Made by a program: the position numbers and the translations under genes
From: Marinobacterium zhoushanense
Lineage (GTDB): Bacteria > Pseudomonadota > Gammaproteobacteria > Pseudomonadales > Balneatricaceae
Direction of reading: 5' to 3'
Assembly (NCBI RefSeq): GCF_014641945.1
Contig: NZ_BMIJ01000006.1
Location: 124,001-188,000 of the forward strand
DNA: 64,000 nucleotides
The notes under the pieces: generated by a model
Databases searched by the model: none
Told to the model about the DNA's origin: nothing
The model's input: only the letters and a program-made list of their open reading frames with translations
In this document: positions 50,074 through 57,343 of the stretch, piece by piece
How positions within the stretch are numbered: position 1 is the first letter of the stretch
Layout of the letters: the number at the start of each line of letters is the position of its first letter

Positions 50074-50682
50074 GTGAAGCGTCGAAGGTTCCCACCGTTT
50101 TCCCCGCCCCTGTCACCGCTGTCGGAGCTCGGGGTGGTGCAAGGGTTCTATTCTGCCGATGAAAGTCAGCATCTCTACGAACGTTTGCTGCATGAGAATG
50201 CCTGGCCCGACAATCACTACTGCGTGGACGGGCGTGTGTTCGAGCTGCCACGACAGCAGACTTGGCACGCCGATCCCGGTATCCGCTACAGCTACAGCAA
50301 CAACCTGCTACAAACCCGTGACTGGACTCCGCTGCTCAGTGATATCCGCGCCAAGATTGAGCGCCACCTGAATGTGCAATTCAACTCGGTGCTGGTGAAC
50401 CTCTACCGCAATGGCCAGGACTACGTGGGCTGGCACGCTGACGATGAGCGTGAGCTGGGTGAAAGTCCTGTGATCGCATCCTTGACCCTGGGCGCGACAC
50501 GTACCTTCGCCTGGCAGCACAAAGATAGTCAGGAGGAGGGCCGAATGGCGCTGGAGAGCGGTACGCTGCTGGTGATGAAACCTGGGTTTCAGCATCACTG
50601 GTTCCACAGCATTCCGCGCGATCCGAAGGTAAAAGAGGGCCGGATCAATCTGACCTTTCGCAAAGTGATCCCGCTGAAGTAG
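50074..50682 (+). CDS. AlkB-type 2-oxoglutarate/Fe(II) dioxygenase
   Basis: A 202-residue DNA/RNA repair dioxygenase like ALKBH2/3, which oxidatively removes alkyl adducts from bases. GTG 50074 is preceded by TGAGGAGGGT. Iron ligands are His121 and Asp123 (VGWHADDERELG) and His178 (WFHSIPR); the 2-oxoglutarate Arg is in the conserved GRINLTFR at about residue 190-196. The N-terminal region has the nucleotide-recognition-lid segment ELPRQQTWHADPGIRYSYS. Complete and canonical. It is divergent from the lipoprotein gene and convergent with a LysR gene (5-bp gap). Confidence 0.93.
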   Translation: MKRRRFPPFSPPLSPLSELGVVQGFYSADESQHLYERLLHENAWPDNHYCVDGRVFELPRQQTWHADPGIRYSYSNNLLQTRDWTPLLSDIRAKIERHLNVQFNSVLVNLYRNGQDYVGWHADDERELGESPVIASLTLGATRTFAWQHKDSQEEGRMALESGTLLVMKPGFQHHWFHSIPRDPKVKEGRINLTFRKVIPLK

Positions 50683-50687
50683 CGGAG

Positions 50688-51608
50688 CTAACGCTCAATC
50701 GGGATCAGTCCAAGTCGAGAGTCGAACTGCATGTCGCGCAACTGGTCGATAAACCATTTCAGCCCCTTGCCCCGGTTGCTGGAGTGCCAGGCGGCCGAGA
50801 TGCTTTGCGGCGGTCGGCTTTCCGCCAGCTTCAAGACCTGCAAGCTGCCTGTTTGAAGCGCTGACTGCATCAGGTTCAGCGGCAGGTAGCCAACCCCTAA
50901 CCCTCTTGATTGCACATCGATCTTGCGCTGAAGCGAGTCGACCACAATACGGCTGCGGCCATCCAGCAGCCCAGAGGAGCGCACCGGCAGGTATCGGGAG
51001 CTATCGGCAACCACCACAGTAGGGTATTGACGGATCAGCTCCATCGAGAGCGGTTGTGGCATGCGAGTAAGTGGGTGGTCGGTGGCGACCGCGAACTCGA
51101 ACACCAGCTCGCCCAGTGGCAGGGTAGAGAAGCCCTGGCCGGGCGGGTCGCCAGCGGCGCCGATAACCAGATCACAGCGTTGTGCATTGAGCGCGTCCCA
51201 GCTGCCAGCCAATACCTCTTCGGCTACTCTGACTTCAGTGTGGGGCTGGACCTGTTGAAAGCGCTCGATCAAGTCATAGATAGCATCAAACCCCAGTGCA
51301 GAGTCCACTGCGATGCGCAGCTCCGCTTCCCAGCCGGCCGCTGCCTGCCGGGCCAATACAGTAAGCTCTTCACTGGCGATGAGAATCTGTCGTCCCTGTT
51401 CCAGAACCAATCGACCCACGGCGGTCAGTTCCGCTTTACGCCGGCTGCGGTCAAAAAGCTGTACCCCGAGATCCTCCTCCAGTTTGCCGATGGTGTAGGA
51501 GATGGCCGATGGCACTCGGTAGAGCTCCTCCGCTGCCGCAGCGAAACTTTTGCGCCGGTCGATGGCGTCGAGAATGCGCAGTGCATCCAGGGTTAGAGGT
51601 GTGTTCAT
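50688..51608 (-). CDS. LysR-family regulator, YhaJ-like
   Basis: A 306-residue LysR regulator. HTH about 5-62: TLDALRILDAIDRRKSFAAAAEELYRVPSAISYTIGKLEEDLGVQLFDRSRRKAELTAVG, a sequence close to the YhaJ subgroup. It is divergent from a DoxX-family gene followed by a pirin-family gene, the same partnership as E. coli YhaJ with yqjF and yhaK, which respond to quinone- or nitroaromatic-type stress. Dyads at 51611-51625 and 51681-51700 are its likely binding sites. Confidence 0.9.
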   Translation of the reverse strand: MNTPLTLDALRILDAIDRRKSFAAAAEELYRVPSAISYTIGKLEEDLGVQLFDRSRRKAELTAVGRLVLEQGRQILIASEELTVLARQAAAGWEAELRIAVDSALGFDAIYDLIERFQQVQPHTEVRVAEEVLAGSWDALNAQRCDLVIGAAGDPPGQGFSTLPLGELVFEFAVATDHPLTRMPQPLSMELIRQYPTVVVADSSRYLPVRSSGLLDGRSRIVVDSLQRKIDVQSRGLGVGYLPLNLMQSALQTGSLQVLKLAESRPPQSISAAWHSSNRGKGLKWFIDQLRDMQFDSRLGLIPIER

Positions 51609-51610
51609 AA

Positions 51611-51625
51611 TTCAATTAATTTGAA
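51611..51625. promoter_or_regulatory. LysR-type dyad upstream of the DoxX-pirin operon (site 1)
   Basis: TTCAA-N5-TTGAA is a perfect T-N11-A dyad just upstream of the LysR start, in the shared divergent control region. Confidence 0.6.
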
Positions 51626-51680
51626 CTGAAAGCTCAAATATCACCGTTATTTTTTTATCTGTCCAGTGACTATAGTGGGC

Positions 51681-51700
51681 TCAATGAACAAACACATTGA
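51681..51700. promoter_or_regulatory. Inverted repeat near the doxX promoter (site 2)
   Basis: TCAATG-N8-CATTGA lies just after a -10-like TATAGT (51671-51676), where a regulator could influence initiation of the DoxX-pirin operon. Confidence 0.4.
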
Positions 51701-51720
51701 ATTAAACGAGGTGGACAGCG

Positions 51721-52167
51721 ATGAACAACACAGCGATCAATAAACTGCTTTCAACCAACGACAGCCTGGCTTCTCTGGCCCTGCGTATCCCCACCGGGAT
51801 TATCTTCGCCGCCCACGGTGCACAGAAGCTGTTTGGCGCCTTCGGCGGCTACGGCCTTGAGGGCACCGGACAGTGGATGGCCTCCATCGGCCTGGAACCC
51901 GGGTACCTGATGGCGTTGGGCGCCGGTAGCGCCGAGTTCTTCGGTGGTATCCTGTTGCTGCTTGGCCTGCTGGTGCGTCCGGCTGCTGCCGTGCTGGCGA
52001 TTACCATGCTGGTGGCGATCCTGGCGGTACATATCGGTAACGGACTGTTCATGTCGAATGGAGGCTATGAGTTTGGTCTGTCACTGCTGGCGGTATCCGT
52101 CGCACTGGCGATCCAGGGCGGTGGCGCACTGTCGATCGATCGTAAGCTGGCTAAAGTGGGTGCCTGA
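51721..52167 (+). CDS. DoxX-family membrane protein (YqjF-like)
   Basis: A 148-residue four-helix membrane protein. DoxX features are ALRIPTGIIFAAHGAQKLFGAFGGYGLEGTGQWMASIGLEPGYLMALGAGSAEFFGGILLLLGLLVRPAAAVLAITMLVAI. Members are linked to thiol and electron-transport stress responses. ATG 51721 follows ACGAGGTGGACAGCG. It is divergent from the YhaJ-like LysR gene and 37 bp upstream of the pirin gene, so it is first in a two-gene operon. Confidence 0.92.
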   Translation: MNNTAINKLLSTNDSLASLALRIPTGIIFAAHGAQKLFGAFGGYGLEGTGQWMASIGLEPGYLMALGAGSAEFFGGILLLLGLLVRPAAAVLAITMLVAILAVHIGNGLFMSNGGYEFGLSLLAVSVALAIQGGGALSIDRKLAKVGA

Positions 52168-52204
52168 CCGGTACCCACTTAACAGGTCCCAGAGGAGAGC
52201 GGAG

Positions 52205-52894
52205 ATGATCAAGCTAAGACCGGCAGAGGAGAGGGGGCAGTTCCGCATCGACTGGCTCGACAGCCGTCATACCTTCTCCTTCGGCCACTATTACGACCCT
52301 CGCCATATGGGCGTATCCAGCCTGAGGGTGATCAATGACGACCGGGTAGTCCCTGGTGCGGGGTTCGAGACCCATCCCCACCGGGATATGGAGATCATCA
52401 GCTACATCCTCGACGGCAGTATCGAACACCGGGATACTATGGGCAACCGGACCCGCCTGCGTGCCGGCGAGGTGCAGGTGATGAGCGCGGGCACCGGCAT
52501 CATGCACAGCGAGTTCAATCCGGAGCCGGAGACACATTTGCACTTCCTGCAGATCTGGATCCGTCCGGAGCAGCCGGGCCTGCAGCCCAGTTATGCGCAG
52601 AAGGATTTCAGCGATGCGAAGGGGGTAACCCTCATCGTCTCACCGGATGGGGCAAACGGGTCGCTTAAGCTGCATCAGGACGCCCGGATCTATCAACTCA
52701 GGCTGTCTGGCGAGCGTATCGAACTGCCGCTTCAAACCACTCGGCTGCACTACCTTCAGGTTGCGCGGGGCGCTCTGGCGCTTAACGGCAGGGTGTTGCA
52801 AGAGGGGGATGGCGTGATCATCGAGAAGGAATCGCTTCTTGATATCGCGGCTGATAACAGTGTCGAGGCATTGCTGTTCGACCTGGCCGCCTGA
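52205..52894 (+). CDS. Pirin family protein (YhaK-like)
   Basis: A 229-residue bicupin of the pirin family. ATG 52205 (MIKLRPAEERGQFRIDWLDSRHTFSFG) follows AGAGGAGAGCGGAG. The N-terminal cupin has the metal-site signature FETHPHRDMEIISYILDGSIEHRDTMG and the following MSAGTGIMHSEFN with two further ligands; the C-terminal cupin is degenerate, as usual. Related proteins have quercetinase activity or act as redox sensors (YhaK, YhhW). It is the second gene of the DoxX operon. Confidence 0.93.
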   Translation: MIKLRPAEERGQFRIDWLDSRHTFSFGHYYDPRHMGVSSLRVINDDRVVPGAGFETHPHRDMEIISYILDGSIEHRDTMGNRTRLRAGEVQVMSAGTGIMHSEFNPEPETHLHFLQIWIRPEQPGLQPSYAQKDFSDAKGVTLIVSPDGANGSLKLHQDARIYQLRLSGERIELPLQTTRLHYLQVARGALALNGRVLQEGDGVIIEKESLLDIAADNSVEALLFDLAA

Positions 52895-52916
52895 CGATTG
52901 TAACGACATGGTAGAT

Positions 52917-52948
52917 CCGTGGCCCGGTTTGATCACCGTTGGCCACGG
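52917..52948. terminator. Hairpin between convergent pirin and GAPDH genes
   Basis: CCGTGGCC and GGCCACGG enclose a loop that itself folds as CGGT/ACCG. It lies 22 bp after the pirin stop and 36 bp before the GAPDH stop, so it can end both transcripts. Confidence 0.6.
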
Positions 52949-52983
52949 CTGCGAGGGTTTACGGCGGGCAGTGCGGGTTCGGG

Positions 52984-53991
52984 TCAGATCGACATCAATG
53001 CCAGTACGTTGTCGAGCATCCGGTTGGAGAATCCCCACTCGTTATCGTACCAGGCCATCACCTTGACCAGATCGCCGTTGACCCGTGTATGGCTGATATC
53101 GAAGATCGATGATGCCGGGTTGTGGTTGAAGTCCACCGATACCAGCGGCAGATCGTTGATCTCCAATATTCCCTTCATCGGACCTGCTGCAGCGTCGCGC
53201 ATGATGCGGTTGACCTCTTCGACGCTGGTCAGCCGCTCCGCCCGAAACGTCAGATCTACCAGCGATACGTTGATGGTTGGCACCCGCACCGCCATCCCGT
53301 CCAGTTTGCCGTCGAGCTCCGGCAGTACCAAGCCGACTGCGGCGGCGGCTCCGGTCTTGGTCGGGATCATCGATTGAGTGGCCGCTCGTGCACGATAGGG
53401 GTCACTGTGGTAAAGGTCGCTAAGGTTCTGGTCATTGGTATAGGCATGGATGGTGGTCATCAAACCCCTGTCGATGCCGATGCCGTCGTTGAGCGCCTTG
53501 GCGACGGGGGCCAGGCAGTTGGTGGTGCAGGAGGCGTTGGAGACGATCCGGTGCTCGGGCTTCAATACGTTGTCATTGATGCCGAAAACCACTGTGGCAT
53601 CAACGCCTTGCCCTGGTGCCGATAGCAGTACTTTTTTCGCGCCTGCCTCAAGATGAGCAGCCGCCTTATCACGGCTGGTAAAGTGCCCGGTGCATTCGCA
53701 CACCACATCGACATCGAGTTCGGCCCAGGGGAGTCGCGTGGGGTTAGATTCGCTGAGGTTTTCGATCCGTTGTCCTCCCACCACCAGCTTACCGTTGTCG
53801 ATCCGAACATCGGTTCCGAACCGGCCGTGTACCGAGTCATATTTCAGTAAGTGCGCGTTGATTTTTATGTCGCCCAGATCGTTGATCGCTATCACCTCTA
53901 TGCGGTCCTGATATCCGCCTTCATGAAGGGCGCGTACGATGTTGCGGCCTATCCGTCCCATTCCGTTGATCGCTATGCGAATCTTGGCCAT
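52984..53991 (-). CDS. gap: Type I glyceraldehyde-3-phosphate dehydrogenase
   Basis: A 335-residue GAPDH. The Rossmann motif [16 protein letters not shown] starts the protein, the active-site Cys is in [12 protein letters not shown] (about residue 153), and the catalytic His in [12 protein letters not shown]. Substrate loop [27 protein letters not shown] and C-terminal [14 protein letters not shown] are conserved. The cofactor-site segment INDLGDIK (Leu where NAD-specific GapA has Pro) hints at the gluconeogenic, NADPH-tolerant GapB-like type, but this needs care. It has no glycolytic neighbours and stands alone; a 286-bp gap upstream holds no gene. Confidence 0.95.
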   Translation of the reverse strand: MAKIRIAINGMGRIGRNIVRALHEGGYQDRIEVIAINDLGDIKINAHLLKYDSVHGRFGTDVRIDNGKLVVGGQRIENLSESNPTRLPWAELDVDVVCECTGHFTSRDKAAAHLEAGAKKVLLSAPGQGVDATVVFGINDNVLKPEHRIVSNASCTTNCLAPVAKALNDGIGIDRGLMTTIHAYTNDQNLSDLYHSDPYRARAATQSMIPTKTGAAAAVGLVLPELDGKLDGMAVRVPTINVSLVDLTFRAERLTSVEEVNRIMRDAAAGPMKGILEINDLPLVSVDFNHNPASSIFDISHTRVNGDLVKVMAWYDNEWGFSNRMLDNVLALMSI

Positions 53992-54277
53992 ATAAAACTC
54001 CTTCCGTCACGCTGATGTACTGAACGACCGGCGAATTTTCCGGTACTATTCATCTCTTTATCATCCAGCCCAGTGGGTTCGCGCAATTCGGTACCGAGGG
54101 CTTTCTAATCTTCATTGCTCTATATCAGTAAAGCGTCTCTGGCGCCGATCGCCAGTTTCACACCGCACAGTGTGTTGCAAGCACGATGGAAGCGCGGCTG
54201 CCAAATCAACTAGCCGATAGGTGCTGACAGCTTTGATCAGCTCCTCCGTCCGCTAAAACTGTTGGCGACTGGATTAT

Positions 54278-55204
54278 ATGGAGACGTTGGCATACAAGGA
54301 GTCGAAAGGGGTGGTCCTCTCCAATCATCTCAAGGCGGATCTGCTACTGATCCTGACCACAATACTGGCCGGCGCCGGCTGGATATTTTCCAAGGAGGCG
54401 CTGGTCGGCTTTGCGCCGTTGCTGTTCATGTGTATGCGTTTTACCAGTGCCGGACTGCTGTTGGGCTGCCTTCGTTTCGGCTCGCTGCGGGCGCTGTCGG
54501 CGGAACAGTGGCGTGCAAGTCTGCGTGTCGGAGTTTTCTTCGGTATAGCCATCGCCTTCTGGATCGTGGGTCTGCACCTGGCCAGTCATATCGGTGTCGG
54601 TGCTTTCCTGACCAGCCTGGGGGTGGTGATGGTGCCGTTGGTGGGGTTGCTGTTCGGTGAGCGGCCGAACCGCTATGTGTTCTACTCGCTGCCTTTCGTC
54701 GCCATCGGCATGGCCTGCCTGTCACTGGATGCCGAATTCGTGATTGGCTGGGGTGAGATCTTTTTCCTCGTGGCAGCGCTGTTCTTCTCGTTGACCTTCA
54801 TTCTCAACAGCCGTGCCTCCGCCCGAATCCCGGCGGTGCCGTTGACTGCAATTCAGTTGGTGATAGCCGGCGTGATCACCTTCCTGCTATCGAGCCTGAT
54901 TGAGAGTTGGAGCTTCGATCAGCCACTGGAGATATGGGGCTGGTTTCTGGCCAGCGTACTGCTTGCCACCAGCCTCAGGTTTTCGATTCAGACCCGAGCC
55001 CAAGGGCTGGCACCGGCCAGTCACGCAGCCATCATTATGACCCTGGAGCCGGTGTGGGCGGCATTGATGGCGGTATGGTGGTTGGGAGAGAGGATGAGTC
55101 TGCTACAGGTGCTGGGCTGTTCACTGATCTTCCTGGCCATGCTGGTCAACCGCTGGCCAGCAGTACGCTACTGGCTACGCCTTACGCGAGACGAGAAAAG
55201 CTGA
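54278..55204 (+). CDS. EamA/DMT-family transporter
   Basis: A 308-residue ten-helix drug/metabolite exporter with two EamA repeats. The first contains LTTILAGAGWIFSKEALVGFAPLLFMCMRFTSAGLLLG, the second LRFSIQTRAQGLAPASHAAIIMTLEPVWAALMAVWWLGERMSLLQVLGCSLIFLAMLV, a typical repeat end. Start ATG 54278 has only a weak ribosome site. The protein is distinct from the exporter at 39295. It is isolated by a 340-bp gap from the pheA gene on the other strand. Confidence 0.92.
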   Translation: METLAYKESKGVVLSNHLKADLLLILTTILAGAGWIFSKEALVGFAPLLFMCMRFTSAGLLLGCLRFGSLRALSAEQWRASLRVGVFFGIAIAFWIVGLHLASHIGVGAFLTSLGVVMVPLVGLLFGERPNRYVFYSLPFVAIGMACLSLDAEFVIGWGEIFFLVAALFFSLTFILNSRASARIPAVPLTAIQLVIAGVITFLLSSLIESWSFDQPLEIWGWFLASVLLATSLRFSIQTRAQGLAPASHAAIIMTLEPVWAALMAVWWLGERMSLLQVLGCSLIFLAMLVNRWPAVRYWLRLTRDEKS

Positions 55205-55543
55205 GCGCGTTAGAATCTGGCCGCACTGCGGTGCCGGAGCCCGTGAGAACAAACTGAATTTGTAAAAAGACCCCTCTCCTGGCGGAGAGGGGTAGGCAAA
55301 GTGCAAACAACTCCAACGGCCGGAGCTGCAAGATGGGATGCGATAGGTGAAGAGAGACACCTGTCGCGTCCTGATCCTTCAGGACACCTTAAGCATAGCG
55401 CGTATGCTGCAATGCACAATAGCAATTAGCTTGTTTTTTAAACAATTTGGTTATAAAAATGGCCATATTTACTGCATTGCAGCAAGATCGGTTTTGCGCG
55501 TCCGCTAAATCTCGGATCCAAAAGCAAAAATTCACTTTCGTGA
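55205..55543. other. 339-bp gene-free stretch with three hairpins
   Basis: The gap between the DMT exporter and the convergent pheA contains no plausible coding ORF. It holds a terminator-type hairpin at 55270-55293, an AGGTG/CACCT stem near 55346-55363 and GTCCTGA/TCAGGAC at 55368-55385. The portion 55430-55480 is AT-rich. The hairpins probably form the pheA 3' UTR, but a small RNA is possible. Confidence 0.45.
55262..55293 (-). terminator. Intrinsic terminator of pheA
   Basis: ACCCCTCTCC and GGAGAGGGGT form a perfect 10-bp stem around TGGC; on the minus strand it is followed by CTTTTTAC, a U tract. It is 250 bp downstream of the pheA stop and on the plus strand has no T run. Confidence 0.75.
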
Positions 55544-56413
55544 TCAGTCTTCGGTTTTCATCTGCCTGCTCTGGCGGAACGGGTGGGCCGGATACGTGCC
55601 GATAATGCGTACCGTTTTGGCGAAAAAGTGCAGCTCCTGCAGGGCATACTGCATCGCCTGCTCATGTGGATGCGCTTCGACATCAAGATGGAAACTCGAC
55701 ACCTGCATGGTGTCGGACTCCATATAACTCTCCAGCTTGACCATGTTGATGCCGTTGGTGGCGAAGCCGCCCAGCGCCTTGTACAGGGCGGCCGGCATGT
55801 TGCGCACGGCAAACATAATGGTCGTCATGTAGCGCTCATCAGCGTCCAGGGGCGGCATATGGCTATCTTTCGCCAGGATGATAAAGCGCGTGGTGTTGCC
55901 GCTTTTGTCCTGGAAATTTTCCTGCAGGATCTCCAGACCGTACAGTTCGGCGGCGAGGCTGGAGGCGATCACCGCATGGCTCTGATTCGGATTTTCCGCC
56001 AGCTCGGCTGCGGATCCCGCGGTATCCAGCGCCGCGATCGGGCTCAGCCCCAGCGCCTTGATATTGCCATCACACTGCGCCAGCGCTTGGGGGTGGGATG
56101 AGATGGTTTTCAAATCTTCGATGCGGGTACCGGGCAGCGCCAGCAGGCAGTGATTCACCGGTTCGAAGTGCTCGCCGATGATGTGCAGCTGGGTTTTCGG
56201 CATCAGTCGATAGATCTCTTCAACGCGACCGGCGGTCGAGTTTTCCAGCGGGATCATCGCCAGCCGGGCCTCGCCATTGTCGACCATAAACATCGCATCA
56301 AAAAAGTTCTCGCAAGCCTGGGTCTCCATGTCCGGGAAGACTCGGGTACAGGAGAGGTGGGAGTAGGCTCCGGGGTATCCCTGATAGGCGATGATGTTGT
56401 TGGTGTCGGTCAT
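55544..56413 (-). CDS. pheA: Monofunctional prephenate dehydratase
   Basis: A 289-residue enzyme that turns prephenate into phenylpyruvate for phenylalanine synthesis. It has the PDT catalytic domain (about 8-185) with IPLENSTAGRVEEIYRL and the TTRF motif (NTTRFIILA), and a C-terminal ACT regulatory domain (about 198-275) with NMPAALYKALGGFATNGINMVKLESYM. There is no chorismate mutase domain, unlike the fused P-protein usual in gammaproteobacteria, so a separate mutase or arogenate route must exist. The ACT domain suggests feedback control by phenylalanine. It is divergent from trmH. Confidence 0.95.
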   Translation of the reverse strand: MTDTNNIIAYQGYPGAYSHLSCTRVFPDMETQACENFFDAMFMVDNGEARLAMIPLENSTAGRVEEIYRLMPKTQLHIIGEHFEPVNHCLLALPGTRIEDLKTISSHPQALAQCDGNIKALGLSPIAALDTAGSAAELAENPNQSHAVIASSLAAELYGLEILQENFQDKSGNTTRFIILAKDSHMPPLDADERYMTTIMFAVRNMPAALYKALGGFATNGINMVKLESYMESDTMQVSSFHLDVEAHPHEQAMQYALQELHFFAKTVRIIGTYPAHPFRQSRQMKTED

Positions 56414-56603
56414 TGCGCTTGATATTCCATCGATAGGCGTTGTACGAAGCGGTCGATTATGGCACAGGCATTGGGGCGGAAAAACAAGGATAAGCGCTGC
56501 CGACAGGGTAAGTTAGCTGCTCTGGGCCGTTGTACCGAGCCTTAGACGGGAAAAACAGACAGCATCTGCGGTAAACTGCGCTGAACAGAATAGAGGAGAG
56601 CTC

Positions 56604-57287
56604 ATGACCCCGGAACGTGAACAGCGCTTACTGGAGATATTGCGGCGACGCCAGCCCGATCTGACACTGATTACCGACAAGGTGCACAAACCGCGCAATA
56701 TCGCCGCCCTGGTCCGCAACTGTGATGCCGTCGGTATTCCGCGCATGCATGTGGTCAAGCCTGATCACGAGTATCGCCGTTACCGTGGCACCTCCCGTGG
56801 CAGTGATCGTTGGGTCGACTCCGTGCTGCATGACACCTTGGACAGCGCAATCGCGACGGTCAGGGAGCTGGGTATGAAGATCTACGCGGCGCACCTGTCG
56901 GACAGCGCTGTCGATTTCCGTGACGTGGACTATACCCAGCCTTGCGCCATCTTGATGGGCGCTGAGAAAGAGGGGATCAGCGAGTTGGCCGCTCGGGAGG
57001 CCGATGCGCACATCACGGTGCCGATGATGGGCATGGTGGAGTCGCTCAACGTCTCAACGGCGGCGGGTATTATCCTGATTGAAGCTCAGCGCCAGCGCCA
57101 ACTCGCCGGTCTGTACGAGCTGGACCGCATGCCGGTGCGCGAAACCGCCCGTCACATGTTCGAATCCCGCTATCCGAAGATCGCGGCGCACTGCTTGACC
57201 GCCGGTTTGCCCTATCCTGAATATGATGACCTGGGGGAGTTGCTCGATCCTGCCGCGTGCCAAAGGTTACTGGCGAAGCGGGCCTGA
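56604..57287 (+). CDS. trmH: tRNA (guanosine-18-2'-O)-methyltransferase
   Basis: A 227-residue SpoU/TrmH-family enzyme that methylates the 2'-O of G18 in tRNA. The N-terminal half has DLTLITDKVHKPRNIAALVRNCDAVGIPRMHVV with the conserved Arg-Asn pair, and the C-terminal knotted SAM site is made of AILMGAEKEGISELA and MVESLNVSTAAGIILIEAQRQR (motifs 2 and 3, with the catalytic Arg region). Length and motifs match E. coli TrmH. AGAGGAGAGCTC precedes the ATG. A 56-bp gap leads to the dctB-type gene, but whether these are co-transcribed is unclear. Confidence 0.95.
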   Translation: MTPEREQRLLEILRRRQPDLTLITDKVHKPRNIAALVRNCDAVGIPRMHVVKPDHEYRRYRGTSRGSDRWVDSVLHDTLDSAIATVRELGMKIYAAHLSDSAVDFRDVDYTQPCAILMGAEKEGISELAAREADAHITVPMMGMVESLNVSTAAGIILIEAQRQRQLAGLYELDRMPVRETARHMFESRYPKIAAHCLTAGLPYPEYDDLGELLDPAACQRLLAKRA

Positions 57288-57343
57288 GTCCGTCCATGAC
57301 TGTCTACCACAGACTGTCGGCCACAGAAAAGTGAGAGGTGGAT

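Noticed and set aside
51944-52894. Treating the whole 316-residue frame as a pirin
   Set aside because: The first 87 codons overlap the DoxX gene in another frame; the pirin starts at ATG 52205 with a good ribosome site.
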